Part shown: one piece after another, positions 1 through 9,448 of the stretch
Numbering within the stretch: position 1 is the first letter of the stretch
Layout: every line of letters begins with the position of its first letter
NCBI GenBank assembly: GCA_018712545.1
Contig: DVGV01000088.1
Coordinates: forward strand, 33,485-97,484
Reading direction: 5' to 3'
Source of the DNA: Candidatus Coprenecus merdigallinarum
Lineage (GTDB): Bacteria; Bacteroidota; Bacteroidia; Bacteroidales; UBA932
DNA length: 64,000 bases
Made by a program: the position numbers and the translations under genes
The notes under the pieces: model-generated
What the model was told of the DNA's origin: nothing
The model's database searches: none
The model's input: only the letters and a program-made list of their open reading frames with translations

Positions 1-294
1 ACATCTGCGCAAAACGATGTACGGCAGCACCGAGGATGCAAGATAGATCTTGAGCAGAATGCGCTCAGTAACAAATCCAAGTTCGGGAGAGTCCCCGCAC
101 AATGCCGCCGGACTTCCGGACAAAAAGCACAGTGCCAGGATAAAGAGAAAGACAGTGTAGTCCTTCCTTATAAGAAACGCCGCCCCGTCACCTCCTCCGC
201 CGCATCTCCGTCCCTTAAGGACAAGATACAGTCCCAATGAGAAATATACGATGGCGGGAAAAATGCTGGCTGATAAAAGAACAAAAGTCTCCAT
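1..294 (-). CDS. Membrane protein of unknown function, 3' end outside window
   Basis: An ATG at 292-294 opens a reading frame that runs off the left edge after 98 codons, so the C-terminus is missing. The visible part begins METFVLLSASIFPAIVYF and has a hydrophobic segment at about residues 4-25, a basic glycine-rich loop (KGRRCGGGGDG), and a second hydrophobic segment at about 48-65. This fits a polytopic inner-membrane protein or the N-terminal sensor part of a larger protein. I do not recognise the family. A perfect 9-bp inverted repeat lies 4 bases upstream of the start. Confidence 0.55.
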   Translation of the reverse strand, partial: METFVLLSASIFPAIVYFSLGLYLVLKGRRCGGGGDGAAFLIRKDYTVFLFILALCFLSGSPAALCGDSPELGFVTERILLKIYLASSVLPYIVLRRC

Positions 295-298
295 TGTA

Positions 299-323
299 TT
301 TTGAGGTTAATTCCACCTCAAAA
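299..323. promoter_or_regulatory. Inverted repeat and -7 box before the membrane-protein gene
   Basis: TTTTGAGGT (299-307) and ACCTCAAAA (315-323) are perfect 9-base arms around a 7-base centre, ending 4 bases from the minus-strand ATG. A minus-strand TAATTTTG, matching the Bacteroidota -7 element TAnnTTTG, lies at 319-326 and overlaps the outer arm. No convincing -33 TTG is seen. An operator or a leader hairpin are both possible. Confidence 0.4.
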
Positions 324-383
324 TTACAACAGAGACCTATGACGTTATGAAAGTTAAAGAATGTTCAGCGAAAATACGCGTTT

Positions 384-1331
384 TTAAAATTTGTTAACTT
401 TCTTTTTTTCTTTAATCGCATCAAAACCACGGCCATAGACACCCATTACGCTTCCCATGGAAATGAAAGCCTGGCGGTCTATCTGCTTGATCATCGAGAG
501 GAGATAATTGGCCTCCACCTTGCGGACCATCACCAGCAGAACCTTCTCACTCTGCTTGGTATACCATCCTTCGGCATCAAGCACTGTCACGCCCCTGCCC
601 ATAGTTCCGGATATCATGTCCGCTATCTGCTGATACTGCTTGGAGAAGATGAACAGCTGGACGGACTGCTTGTTGCCCGCTACCGACAGGTCCACTACAT
701 AGCTGCACGAGGCCACTACCAGATAACCGTACATGATGCCTGCGATCCTGGCTCCGAAATTGAGGTCTGACGGCAGGAATATGGACGAGCCGACGATGAA
801 TATATCGCAGAGCAGAATAATACGTCCCGGAGGAATATTCCGGTACTTGCTTATGATGAGGGCTATCACATCCGTTCCGGCTGTACTGCCTCCGCGGCTG
901 AACGCCAGACCGATACCCAGTCCGGACATCGCACCGCCGATGAGAGCGCAGAGGAGCTTGCCGTTAGCTACCGCCAGCTCGTCAATAAATGTCTGCGGGA
1001 TGACATCCGGCAGAATCCGGAACAGCAGCGAGGTAACCACCACCGCATAGACGGTCTTGACTCCGAATGCCTTGCCCAGCACTTTTATACCGATTATCAG
1101 CAGTATCAGGTTGACAAAGAAGAATGTGTAGCTGACAGGTATCGCACCGTTGGTCGCATACTGCACTATGGCGCCTATACCCGATACACCTCCACCGACC
1201 ATGCCGTTGGGGATGACGAAGATACACCAGCCGGCAGTGTAGCAGAGCAGGCCGAGGGTGATTATCAGATAGTCATTTACGACTGAGAGGACTTTTCTTG
1301 TCCTTGATGTTGTTGTTTTTTGCGTTTCCAT
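384..1331 (-). CDS. YitT family membrane protein (second of two)
   Basis: The 315-residue protein has the YitT layout: about five hydrophobic segments in the first 210 residues with the family signature GGSTAGTD near residue 147, then a cytoplasmic DUF2179 domain (about 225-305) ending VYGRGFDAI. The molecular function of YitT proteins is not established; transport has been suggested. The ATG at 1331 lies inside the end of the upstream yitT gene (55-base overlap), and no later ATG or GTG precedes the first membrane segment, so the overlap is probably real. It is the last gene of the leuS-yitT-yitT run and is a paralogue of its neighbour. Confidence 0.85.
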   Translation of the reverse strand: METQKTTTSRTRKVLSVVNDYLIITLGLLCYTAGWCIFVIPNGMVGGGVSGIGAIVQYATNGAIPVSYTFFFVNLILLIIGIKVLGKAFGVKTVYAVVVTSLLFRILPDVIPQTFIDELAVANGKLLCALIGGAMSGLGIGLAFSRGGSTAGTDVIALIISKYRNIPPGRIILLCDIFIVGSSIFLPSDLNFGARIAGIMYGYLVVASCSYVVDLSVAGNKQSVQLFIFSKQYQQIADMISGTMGRGVTVLDAEGWYTKQSEKVLLVMVRKVEANYLLSMIKQIDRQAFISMGSVMGVYGRGFDAIKEKKKVNKF

Positions 1332-2221
1332 TCTATTTTCTCTGGTCCTTTTAATTCATCAAATCCTCTTCCATATACGCTCATGGTCGAGGTAACTGAC
1401 ATAAATGCCGAACGGTCATGGCTCTTGACGATCTTGTTGATCTCGTTCAGCTGATGCTTGCGGGCGATGACCACCAGCACCTGATGCGCTTCCTTGGTAT
1501 ACCATCCTACACCCTCGAAGGCAGTGACGCCTCTCTTGAGCTGGGTCATCAGCGCATCCGCTATCTCCTTGTATTTCTGGGAGAAAATCATAACCTGCAC
1601 CGACTGCTTGCTGCCCGTCAGCAGCAGGTCCACTCCCTGGGAGAAGGCTATGACCTGCATATAGCCGTAGACCACATCAGAGAGGGTCTTGCCGGGCAGC
1701 AGGAGGACGGAGCCTACGATCACCAGGTCGCAGAAGAGATACACCCGGCCGGGGGATATCTCCCTGTACTTGGCCAGGATGAGGGCGATGATATCGGTGC
1801 CTCCCGTACTTCCGCCCTGGTTGAATATCATGACGATACCTATAGCGCCGATGAAACCTCCGAGCAGACCATTGAGGAAGGGTTCCTCAATGGTGGATAC
1901 CCAGGGAATCAGGTCCGGCAGCACCTGCAGCAGCACGGAGTTGAGCAGGATGCAGTAAATCGTCTTGAATCCGAATCCCCGGCCCAGAATCAGAAATCCC
2001 AGTATAATCAGGATTACATTGACTGACAGGTAGGTCACGGACACGGGAATAAGTCCGCCGGTGGCGTAGTTGACAAATGTGGCCAGTCCGGGTATGGCAC
2101 CTCCGACTATCCCCTTCGGGATCAGGAAGGATGTCCAGCTGAAGCAGTAGAGCGCCAGACCCAGGGTGATGATCACGTACTCCTTGAGGGTGATCATTAT
2201 TTTCTTTGTCGTCTGATTCAT
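1277..2221 (-). CDS. YitT family membrane protein (first of two)
   Basis: A 314-residue paralogue of the downstream gene with the same plan: five or so membrane segments, the signature GGSTGGTD at about residue 152, and a C-terminal DUF2179 domain ending VYGRGFDEL. The extra C-terminal tail is short, basic and glutamine-rich (KRKKQQHQGQEK), and its codons overlap the start of the next gene. The ATG at 2221 is one base after the leuS stop, so it is translated from the same message. Function unknown beyond the family; tandem duplication is the simplest explanation for the pair. Confidence 0.85.
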   Translation of the reverse strand: MNQTTKKIMITLKEYVIITLGLALYCFSWTSFLIPKGIVGGAIPGLATFVNYATGGLIPVSVTYLSVNVILIILGFLILGRGFGFKTIYCILLNSVLLQVLPDLIPWVSTIEEPFLNGLLGGFIGAIGIVMIFNQGGSTGGTDIIALILAKYREISPGRVYLFCDLVIVGSVLLLPGKTLSDVVYGYMQVIAFSQGVDLLLTGSKQSVQVMIFSQKYKEIADALMTQLKRGVTAFEGVGWYTKEAHQVLVVIARKHQLNEINKIVKSHDRSAFMSVTSTMSVYGRGFDELKGPEKIEWKRKKQQHQGQEKSSQS

Positions 2222-2222
2222 A

Positions 2223-4991
2223 TCAGAATACTACATTGATGATCTTGGACGGAACTACGATTATCTTCTTGACGGGCTTGCCCGCAAGATATTTCTCCGT
2301 ATTGGGAGAGTCCAGTACGGCGGCTTCGGCAGCCTTGGGATCCACGTTCCTGGGAAGCTCGAGCTTGAAGCGCATCTTGCCGTTGAACGAGACAGGATAC
2401 TCGAAGGTGTTCTCCACGGTATAGCTCTCCACGTACTCGGGGAACGCCGCACATGACACCGAGGTATCGTGTCCGAGCCTGTTCCAGAGCTCCTCGCAGA
2501 TATGGGGCGCGAAAGGAGAGAGCAGTATCACCATGGGTTCCAGAATCTCCCGGCTGGTGCAACCCAGGTCGGTCAGGTCGTTCACTGCTATCATGAAGGC
2601 ACTCACAGAGGTGTTCATCGAGAAGTTCTCTATATCGGTGGAGACTTTGTGTATCAGCTTGTGCAGCACCTTGAGCTCGGCGGCCGACGCCTTGGTGTCC
2701 GTAAACAGGGCCCCGTCCTTCCCGTAGTACAGGCGCCAGAACTTCCTGAGGAAGCGGTGGACACCGTCGATACCCTTGGTATCCCAGGGCTTGGACTGCT
2801 CCACGGGACCGAGGAACATCTCGTACAGCCTGAGAGTGTCGGCACCGTAAGTGTCGCAGACGTTGTCGGGATTGACCACATTGAACATCGACTTGCTCAT
2901 CTTCTCTATGGCCCAGCCGCAGATATACTCCCCGTCCTCGAGGATGAACTCGGCAGTCGCGTAATCGGGCATCCATTTCCGGAAAGCCTCAGTATCCAGG
3001 CGGTCATTGTGCACGATATTGACGTCCACGTGTATCTCGGTCGTGTCGTACTGGTCCTTCAGGCCGCAGGATACGAAAGTGTTCGTACCCTTGATACGGT
3101 ATACGAAATTGGAGCGGCCCTGGATCATGCCCTGGTTGACCAGCTTGCGGAAAGGCTCCTTCTCGCACACATATCCCAGGTCGTAGAGGAACTTGTTCCA
3201 GAACCTGGAATAGATCAGGTGACCGGTGGCATGCTCGGTGCCTCCGACATAGAGGTCCACGTTCCTCCAGTATTCGTCCTTGGCGCGGTCCACGAGGGCC
3301 GAGTCATTGTGAGGGTCCATATAGCGCAGGTAGTAGGCGCTGCTGCCGGCAAATCCGGGCATAGTGCTCTTCTCTATGGGCCAGCCCTGATACTCCCATC
3401 CGGCGGCACGCGCCAGGGGCGGCTCTCCGCTCTCTGTCGGCAGGTACTTGTCCACCTCGGGCAGGGTCAGCGGCAGCTCGGAAAGCTCCATGGGAGTCGC
3501 CGTTCCGTCCTTATAATATATAGGGAAGGGCTCACCCCAGTATCTCTGACGGGAGAATATGGCATCGCGGAGCCTGTAGTTGACCTTCCTGTGTCCGATA
3601 CCCATCTCCTCCACCTTACGGATGGCGGCGGGAATGGCCTCCTTGACCGTCATCCCGTTGAGGAAGCCGGAGTTGCACATCACGCCGTCCTTGGCGTCGA
3701 AGCTCTCCTGAGAGACATCGCAGCCTTCGATAAGGGGACGTATGGGCAGGTTGAAATGACGGGCAAATGCGTAGTCCCTGCTGTCATGGGCAGGTACCGC
3801 CATGATGGCGCCTGTACCGTAACCGGCCAGGACGTATTCTGAAATCCATACAGGAACCTTCTCCCCGGTCAGAGGGTTCTCGGCGTACGAGCCGCTGAAC
3901 ACACCGGTAACCTGGCGGGTCTCGGCTATCCTCTCGCGCTCGGTCTTCCTGGCGGCGGCGGCAAGGTATTCATCCACCTGCGCCTTCTGCCCAGGGGTGG
4001 TCAGGCGGGCCACCCACTCGCTCTCGGGAGCCAGCACCATGAAGGTGACTCCGAAGACAGTGTCGGCACGGGTAGTGAAAATGGTCATGTCGTAGGTCCG
4101 CTCTCCGTTGGAGACCTTGAATATCATCTCGGCGCCCTCCGAGCGGCCTATCCAGTTGCGCTGCATCTCCTTCAGGGAGTCGCTCCACTCCAGTCCGTCC
4201 AGGTCCTCCAGGAGCCTGGAGGCGTATGCGGACACACGCAGCTGCCACTGCTGCATCTTCTTCTGTATCACGGGATATCCTCCGCGGACAGAGAGTCCCT
4301 CCTTGACCTCGTCGTTGGCCAGGACGGTACCGAGCTGAGGGCACCAGTTGACCGATGTCTCGCCCAGGTAGGCTATGCGGTAATTCATCAGGACCTCCGC
4401 GCGGCGCCTGTCATCCATGGAGTTCCAGTCGGCTGCGGTAAAATGCAGTTCCCTGGAGCATGCGGCGTCCACGCCCCCAGAGCCGCTGACCGCAAAATGA
4501 GCTTCCAGCTCCTCTATCGGACGGGCCTTCTGCGCAGTATTGTCATACCAGCTGCCGAACATCTTGAGGAAGGCCCACTGAGTCCATTTGTAATAGGCCG
4601 GATCGCAGGTGCGCACCTCCCTAGACCAGTCGAAGGAGAAACCGATACGGTTCAGCTGCTGCTTGTACCGGGCGATGTTTTCCTCGGTGGTCCTGGCCGG
4701 ATGGCGGCCGGTCTGTATGGCATACTGCTCCGCAGGCAGTCCGAATGCGTCGAATCCCATGGGATGCAGGACATTGTACCCTCTCAGCCGTTTGTAACGG
4801 CTGTATATGTCGCTGGCTATATAGCCCAGCGGATGGCCCACGTGAAGACCTGCACCCGATGGATAGGGGAACATGTCCAGAACATAGAACTTGGGCCTGC
4901 TGCTGTCCTCTGTCACCTGGAAAGTGCGGTTCTGAGCCCAGAAATCCTGCCACTTCTTCTCTATTTCTGAAAAATTGTAATCAGTTGACAT
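2223..4991 (-). CDS. leuS: Leucyl-tRNA synthetase
   Basis: Charges tRNA-Leu with leucine in the cytoplasm. The 922-residue protein has the class I signatures: the HIGH-type motif HVGH near residue 51, in the context [12 protein letters not shown], and KMSKS near residue 697. Between them lie the connective-peptide editing domain ([11 protein letters not shown], then [12 protein letters not shown]) and the anticodon-binding helical domain at the C-terminus. Length is slightly above the usual 800-880 residues. It starts at ATG 4991, 19 bases after the M28-like gene, and its stop is one base before yitT, so it sits mid-operon. Confidence 0.97.
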   Translation of the reverse strand: MSTDYNFSEIEKKWQDFWAQNRTFQVTEDSSRPKFYVLDMFPYPSGAGLHVGHPLGYIASDIYSRYKRLRGYNVLHPMGFDAFGLPAEQYAIQTGRHPARTTEENIARYKQQLNRIGFSFDWSREVRTCDPAYYKWTQWAFLKMFGSWYDNTAQKARPIEELEAHFAVSGSGGVDAACSRELHFTAADWNSMDDRRRAEVLMNYRIAYLGETSVNWCPQLGTVLANDEVKEGLSVRGGYPVIQKKMQQWQLRVSAYASRLLEDLDGLEWSDSLKEMQRNWIGRSEGAEMIFKVSNGERTYDMTIFTTRADTVFGVTFMVLAPESEWVARLTTPGQKAQVDEYLAAAARKTERERIAETRQVTGVFSGSYAENPLTGEKVPVWISEYVLAGYGTGAIMAVPAHDSRDYAFARHFNLPIRPLIEGCDVSQESFDAKDGVMCNSGFLNGMTVKEAIPAAIRKVEEMGIGHRKVNYRLRDAIFSRQRYWGEPFPIYYKDGTATPMELSELPLTLPEVDKYLPTESGEPPLARAAGWEYQGWPIEKSTMPGFAGSSAYYLRYMDPHNDSALVDRAKDEYWRNVDLYVGGTEHATGHLIYSRFWNKFLYDLGYVCEKEPFRKLVNQGMIQGRSNFVYRIKGTNTFVSCGLKDQYDTTEIHVDVNIVHNDRLDTEAFRKWMPDYATAEFILEDGEYICGWAIEKMSKSMFNVVNPDNVCDTYGADTLRLYEMFLGPVEQSKPWDTKGIDGVHRFLRKFWRLYYGKDGALFTDTKASAAELKVLHKLIHKVSTDIENFSMNTSVSAFMIAVNDLTDLGCTSREILEPMVILLSPFAPHICEELWNRLGHDTSVSCAAFPEYVESYTVENTFEYPVSFNGKMRFKLELPRNVDPKAAEAAVLDSPNTEKYLAGKPVKKIIVVPSKIINVVF

Positions 4992-5010
4992 ATGATATAT
5001 CGGTTCTTAC

Positions 5011-6336
5011 TTACTTCCTTTTCTTCAGCCTGAACTCCACCGGCACAGAATACTTCACCCTCACTTTCTCCCCGCCCATCTGACCGGGTTTCCATTTCGG
5101 CGAGGCGGCTATTACCCGGACCGCCTCATCCTCGAGATACTGGTCATTTCCCCTGACGGCCCGCACTCCTGTCACGGTTCCGTCCTTCTCGACTATGAAT
5201 TCCACCGTCACTGTACCTGAGATACCCTGGCTGAGAGGTATCTCGGGATAACGGAGATAGGTATATACCCAGTCATTGAGGAACGTGCCCACATCTCCCT
5301 TGAAAAACTGCGGGGGTACATCCACCTCGTAGGGCGAATAGACCCTCTCCCCTCCATCGTACATCACATCCCCGTCCGTTACCGGCTCCACTACCACGGG
5401 CCTGTCGAACATGAGGTCCCGGCCGGCCGCCTCGCGGACGAAGTTGTAAATGAAATCGCAAATATAGTCCATTGTCCCGTAATCCAGCAAATCCGCCTTG
5501 TCTCTTATAGTCCTGACGTTGCGGTCCTGCCCTGTGGTAAGCAGCATCACGGGTATGTTCTTCTCGTAAAAAGGCAGATAATCCCCTGAGGGGACTACCC
5601 CGTCACCGTAGGCGGGAGTGTAGAATGCTCCGACTTCCGACAGACCGGATACCGTCTGATTGATCTCGGGATGGGGTATGGCGGTGTAGTAGGTAAAGGG
5701 GTTCGTCGGGCCGGACTTGCCTACTGCCCTTATGTCCAGCATGACGGACACACTGTCGATGTCCGGGAATGCCCTGTTGGCAAAATACCAGGAGCCTGCC
5801 ATTCCCTGCTCCTTGGCGCCGAAGCCCACAAACACCACCGACCGCCTGAAAAAAAATGAGGACGAGGCCACCCTGCGGGCGACTTCTATTACAGCAGCAA
5901 TCCCGGAAGCGTTGTCATTCGCCCCCGGGAATATCTGCAGCTCGCTCCTGCCGTCCACCGTCAGAAGGTTGGAGCCTATGTGGTCGAGGTTCGCCCCGAC
6001 TACTATGTACTGGTTGCGCAGGACAGAGTCGTATCCCTCTACGATCCCGACGATGTTGCGGGAAAATACGGTATCCGTACCGGTCACTATCGAAAAATCC
6101 TGACCTGTCCTCGGGCACAGCATCGTGACTCCGGCTTCCTGAAGACAGTCATAGAAATATCCTGCCGCGGCCGTCTCGCCCGGAGAGCCGGCCTTGCGGC
6201 CCTCCAGGGATACGGACGTAAGATACGACACGTGGTCTTCCAGTTTCACGGCCGTTTCCGTGCCTCCGGTGCCCTGGGCATGAGAGAGCACGGCAGCGGC
6301 GAGAAAAAGTACGGTGATGGAAACTGCGCGCTTCAC
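5011..6336 (-). CDS. Secreted M28-like peptidase domain fused to a TonB C-terminal domain; catalytic residues lost
   Basis: A signal peptide (residues 1-20, ending SHAQ) is followed by an M28 aminopeptidase fold (about 25-305) and a TonB C-terminal domain (about 345-438; VTVEFIVEKDGTVTG). M28 landmarks align well: GANLDHIG (114-121), GANDNASG (138-145), FGAKEQG (172-178), LD at 200-201. However, the usual metal-binding His of GAHxD is Asn116, the catalytic Glu of the EE pair is Lys175, and the final His (YHT) is Arg275. Asp118, Asp141, Glu176 and Asp201 remain. Peptidase activity is therefore doubtful, and a binding role is more likely. There is no membrane anchor other than the signal peptide. 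The start is GTG, sharing one base with the gcvT stop (TAGTG). Confidence 0.8.
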   Translation of the reverse strand: MKRAVSITVLFLAAAVLSHAQGTGGTETAVKLEDHVSYLTSVSLEGRKAGSPGETAAAGYFYDCLQEAGVTMLCPRTGQDFSIVTGTDTVFSRNIVGIVEGYDSVLRNQYIVVGANLDHIGSNLLTVDGRSELQIFPGANDNASGIAAVIEVARRVASSSFFFRRSVVFVGFGAKEQGMAGSWYFANRAFPDIDSVSVMLDIRAVGKSGPTNPFTYYTAIPHPEINQTVSGLSEVGAFYTPAYGDGVVPSGDYLPFYEKNIPVMLLTTGQDRNVRTIRDKADLLDYGTMDYICDFIYNFVREAAGRDLMFDRPVVVEPVTDGDVMYDGGERVYSPYEVDVPPQFFKGDVGTFLNDWVYTYLRYPEIPLSQGISGTVTVEFIVEKDGTVTGVRAVRGNDQYLEDEAVRVIAASPKWKPGQMGGEKVRVKYSVPVEFRLKKRK

Positions 6337-7448
6337 TATTCGGCGTCCTTCTTATAGAAAGGAATCTTGACAACCTTGGCTTTGAGAAGTCTGTTCCTTA
6401 CCTTGATGCAGATCTCGGTGCCCACCTTGTTGTAAGGAGTGTTGACATAACCCATACCGATGGGAATGTTCAGAGAGGGAGACATGGTGCCGGAGGTGAC
6501 ATGACCGATGACGTTGCCCTCAGTGTCGCAGATCTCATAGCCGTGACGGGGTACGCCCCGGTCGATGAGCTCGAAGCCCACGAGCTTGCGCTTGAGGCCG
6601 TCGGCCTTCTGCTTGAGGAGATACTCCTTGTCCAGGAAATCGCCCTTGGTATCATTGAACTTGGTAATCCATCCCAATCCTGCCTCGAGGGGCGAGGTGG
6701 TGTCGTCGATATCATTGCCGTAGAGGCAGAATCCCATCTCAAGCCTCAGAGTGTCGCGGGCTCCCAGTCCGATGGGCTTGATGCCGAACTCGGCGCCTGC
6801 CTCGAACACTGCGTTCCAGAGCTTGTCCGCATCCTCGTTGGCGGCGTAAATCTCGCATCCGCCGGCTCCGGTATAGCCTGTGATGGAGAAGATTACGCTG
6901 ACTCCGCCAAGCATCACCTTCTTGAATGTGTAGTATTCCATGCCCATCAGGTCCTGATCGCAGAGCTTCTGCATGGCCTGGACGGCCTTGGGGCCCTGGA
7001 CAGCCAGCTGGCAGATCTCGTCGGAAGCGTTGTAGAGCTCCTTACCGGGCGTGAGGCCGAATTTGGGAGCTATCGCGCAGAGATGGTTCCAGTCTTTCTC
7101 GATATTGGCGGCATTGACCACGAGCAGGTAGGTCTGGCCGTCGACACAGTATGTGAGGAAATCGTCCACGATACCGCCCTTTCCGTTGGGGAAGCAGTCG
7201 TACTGAATCTTGCCGGGATAGAGGACCGAGGCATCGTTGGAAGAAACATACTGTATGAAGGCGAGGGCATTGGGGCCCTTGACCCAGAACTCACCCATGT
7301 GGGATACGTCGAACACGCCCACACCGTTGCGGACCGTGTTGTGCTCTTCGGTTATGCCTACATATTCCACCGGCATGTTGTATCCGGCAAAGGGCACCAT
7401 CTTGGCGCCCAGAGCAATGTGTTTCTGTGTAAATGCTGTTGTTTTCAT
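6336..7448 (-). CDS. gcvT: Glycine cleavage system T protein (aminomethyltransferase)
   Basis: Transfers the aminomethyl carbon of the H protein to tetrahydrofolate, releasing ammonia. The 370-residue length is normal, and the landmarks are present: [12 protein letters not shown] near residue 43, [16 protein letters not shown] near 82, [11 protein letters not shown] (the usual form is GYTGExG) near 190, and [17 protein letters not shown] near 230. No gcvH or gcvP is in the window, so the other subunits are elsewhere. The gene lies between the SPOR lipoprotein and the M28-like gene, and its TAG stop shares a base with the next GTG start, implying coupled translation. Confidence 0.96.
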   Translation of the reverse strand: MKTTAFTQKHIALGAKMVPFAGYNMPVEYVGITEEHNTVRNGVGVFDVSHMGEFWVKGPNALAFIQYVSSNDASVLYPGKIQYDCFPNGKGGIVDDFLTYCVDGQTYLLVVNAANIEKDWNHLCAIAPKFGLTPGKELYNASDEICQLAVQGPKAVQAMQKLCDQDLMGMEYYTFKKVMLGGVSVIFSITGYTGAGGCEIYAANEDADKLWNAVFEAGAEFGIKPIGLGARDTLRLEMGFCLYGNDIDDTTSPLEAGLGWITKFNDTKGDFLDKEYLLKQKADGLKRKLVGFELIDRGVPRHGYEICDTEGNVIGHVTSGTMSPSLNIPIGMGYVNTPYNKVGTEICIKVRNRLLKAKVVKIPFYKKDAE

Positions 7449-7477
7449 ATAGCAGTGCCTTTTATGTTTGTTGATGT

Positions 7478-7972
7478 TTACTGACGCTTGACATGCAGGT
7501 TCTGACGGATATCGTAGATCCAGACATCCTCGGGACAGAACTCGTACTCCATAATGTCGTTCATGGCTCTGAGAGCATCCCTGTAGTCATCGTAGACGGC
7601 GACGGAGACAACATCGAACCCGTTGTTGAACCTGATCCTGTGGGGCGTGTAGCCGTTCTTGCCGAGAAGGGCGAACATCTTCTCCGCATTGCCCTCGACC
7701 TTGAAGCTGCCGAGAATGACATGGTACCTTCCTGCGCTCTCATCCAGCAGGTCCGCCTGCTGCTCTTCCTTCATGGCCTTCTCAAGCTCGAGCTGCCTCG
7801 CCCTGTCGACGGAGTCCTGGATCCTCTGCCGGCGTTCCTGTTCCAGTGCCTCCTGCCTCATCCTTTCCAGGTCCTTGGACGTGGGCTTGCCCATTATGGA
7901 ACGGAAAAAATCACAGCCGGTCACCAGCATCAGCGCGACCACCAGGGCCGATACCAATCTAAATACTTTCAT
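7478..7972 (-). CDS. SPOR-domain lipoprotein
   Basis: I start the protein at ATG 7972 ([12 protein letters not shown]) and not at the TTG three codons upstream. A lipobox LVTGC at residues 15-19 predicts a lipid-anchored protein of about 164 residues. A charged, probably coiled-coil stretch (about 30-75, rich in E, R and Q) leads into a SPOR domain (about 80-155: [17 protein letters not shown] ... [17 protein letters not shown]). SPOR domains bind denuded septal peptidoglycan, so a role at the division site or in wall remodelling is inferred. It is first in the minus-strand operon and has a good promoter. Confidence 0.85.
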   Translation of the reverse strand: MKVFRLVSALVVALMLVTGCDFFRSIMGKPTSKDLERMRQEALEQERRQRIQDSVDRARQLELEKAMKEEQQADLLDESAGRYHVILGSFKVEGNAEKMFALLGKNGYTPHRIRFNNGFDVVSVAVYDDYRDALRAMNDIMEYEFCPEDVWIYDIRQNLHVKRQ

Positions 7973-8013
7973 TCTTGACAATTACTTTAAAATTATTACT
8001 TCAATACATCCAA

Positions 8014-8044
8014 CAAAAGTACTCAAATAATGACACAGCCGCAA
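8014..8044 (-). promoter_or_regulatory. Bacteroidota promoter for the SPOR-gcvT-leuS run
   Basis: On the minus strand TACTTTTG (8014-8021) matches TAnnTTTG, and a TTG (8042-8044) stands 20 bases upstream in a T-rich context. Transcription would begin about 35 bases before the lipoprotein ATG. Confidence 0.65.
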
Positions 8045-8086
8045 AAAAAAATGTATATTTACCGCCTAATTGTAAAAAATTGCCGG

Positions 8087-9445
8087 ATGGAAAACAAAAT
8101 CAAGCATTTCTTCAGCAGCCTGATGTCCCATATCAGCGGCATTATCAGCCTCAGCGACCACATCGACACCGACAAGGCGGCACAATACATACGCAGCAAC
8201 ATCGAGTTCAAGGGTCCCAATGCGTATATCCTCGCCTTCGCGATAATAGTGGCGTCCGTGGGACTGAACACCAACTCCATTCCGGTAATCATCGGCGCGA
8301 TGCTCATATCCCCCCTCATGGGACCTATCTTCGGCATAGGCTACGGTCTGGGCACCAACGATGCGTCGTTTCTGAAAAGGGCGTTCAAGAACCTGATAGT
8401 CATGGTCGTGATCAGCATCATCGCCTCCAGCATGTATTTTCTGCTCTCACCCCTCGAGCTTGAGAACCCGACCGAGCTGCTCTCCCGCACCAACCCGACC
8501 ATCTACGATGTGCTCATCGCCCTCTTCGGAGGTTTCGCCGGCATAGTGGAGATAAGCCGCAAGGAGAGAGGCACCGTCATATCCGGAGTGGCCATCGCCA
8601 CCGCCCTGATGCCTCCGCTCTGCACCGCAGGCTTCGGACTGGCCTCAGGCAACCTCAAGTTCTTTGCCGGAGCCATGTACCTCTTCTGCATCAACAGTAT
8701 CTTCATCGCCATAGCCACCTTCCTGACCGTCAAGTACCTCAAGTTTCCCATGGCTACTTTCACCGACCCCGGCAAAAAGAAGAGGGTCAGCCGGTGGGTC
8801 GCAGTCCTGACCGTCATCATGGTGATACCAAGCCTCTATTCGGCTATAGTGATGATACGGGAGAACAACTTCAGCCAGACCGCCCGAGGCTTCATCGCCC
8901 TCAACAAGCAGATGCCCCGCAGCTATATCTACGACTACGACATAGACCATCATTCCAAGCCGCCCAGGATAGAGCTCTACATCGCCGGAGAGTCCCTCAG
9001 TCCCGAGGAGCTGGACCTGCTTTACAAATCGGCCGAAGAGTCGGGCCTGACCAGGGAGCAGATCGTCATCAGCCAGAACGCGGCGACCGACCAGAGCGAG
9101 ATGACCGACCGTGTGGCCATCCAGAGCATCTACGAGCGTAACGACCAGGAGATCAAGAAGCGCGAGGAAGTCATACGGTCGATGGAGAAGGAGCTGCAGA
9201 GCTACAAGTCCCAGGAGCTGCCCTACGAGCAGATTACCGGCGAGCTGATGGCCCAGTATCCTACCCTTTCGGACGTGACCGTCACCCGCGGCTACACCTT
9301 CAGCGCGGACTCTCTGGGACGCAGCGAGGAGATCATCATCATCCTGCACGCTCCCGAGCCGATCTCACAGGAGAATATGGACAAGCTCAGGAAATGGCTC
9401 ACCATACGCCTGGATTTCGGGAACATCAAACTCATTCAGCAGTAA
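8087..9445 (+). CDS. DUF389 family membrane protein
   Basis: About 452 residues from the ATG at 8087 (MENKIKHFF). An in-frame ATG at 8030 would add 19 residues, but these precede the typical family start. Five to six hydrophobic segments fill about residues 45-250, with the family signatures GAMLISPLMGPI near residue 70 and SGVAIATALMPPLCTAGFGLASG near 170. The C-terminal 180 residues are soluble and charged, with a coiled-coil stretch (REEVIRSMEKELQSYK). Function is not established for the family. The next gene begins 3 bases after the stop, so capA- and phoH-like genes are probably co-transcribed. Confidence 0.85.
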   Translation: MENKIKHFFSSLMSHISGIISLSDHIDTDKAAQYIRSNIEFKGPNAYILAFAIIVASVGLNTNSIPVIIGAMLISPLMGPIFGIGYGLGTNDASFLKRAFKNLIVMVVISIIASSMYFLLSPLELENPTELLSRTNPTIYDVLIALFGGFAGIVEISRKERGTVISGVAIATALMPPLCTAGFGLASGNLKFFAGAMYLFCINSIFIAIATFLTVKYLKFPMATFTDPGKKKRVSRWVAVLTVIMVIPSLYSAIVMIRENNFSQTARGFIALNKQMPRSYIYDYDIDHHSKPPRIELYIAGESLSPEELDLLYKSAEESGLTREQIVISQNAATDQSEMTDRVAIQSIYERNDQEIKKREEVIRSMEKELQSYKSQELPYEQITGELMAQYPTLSDVTVTRGYTFSADSLGRSEEIIIILHAPEPISQENMDKLRKWLTIRLDFGNIKLIQQ

Positions 9446-9448
9446 CCG

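Noticed and set aside
2469..3842. Long open frame (457 codons) antisense to leuS
   Set aside because: It mirrors leuS codons, has no family likeness and no start context. Long antisense frames are common in this GC-rich DNA.
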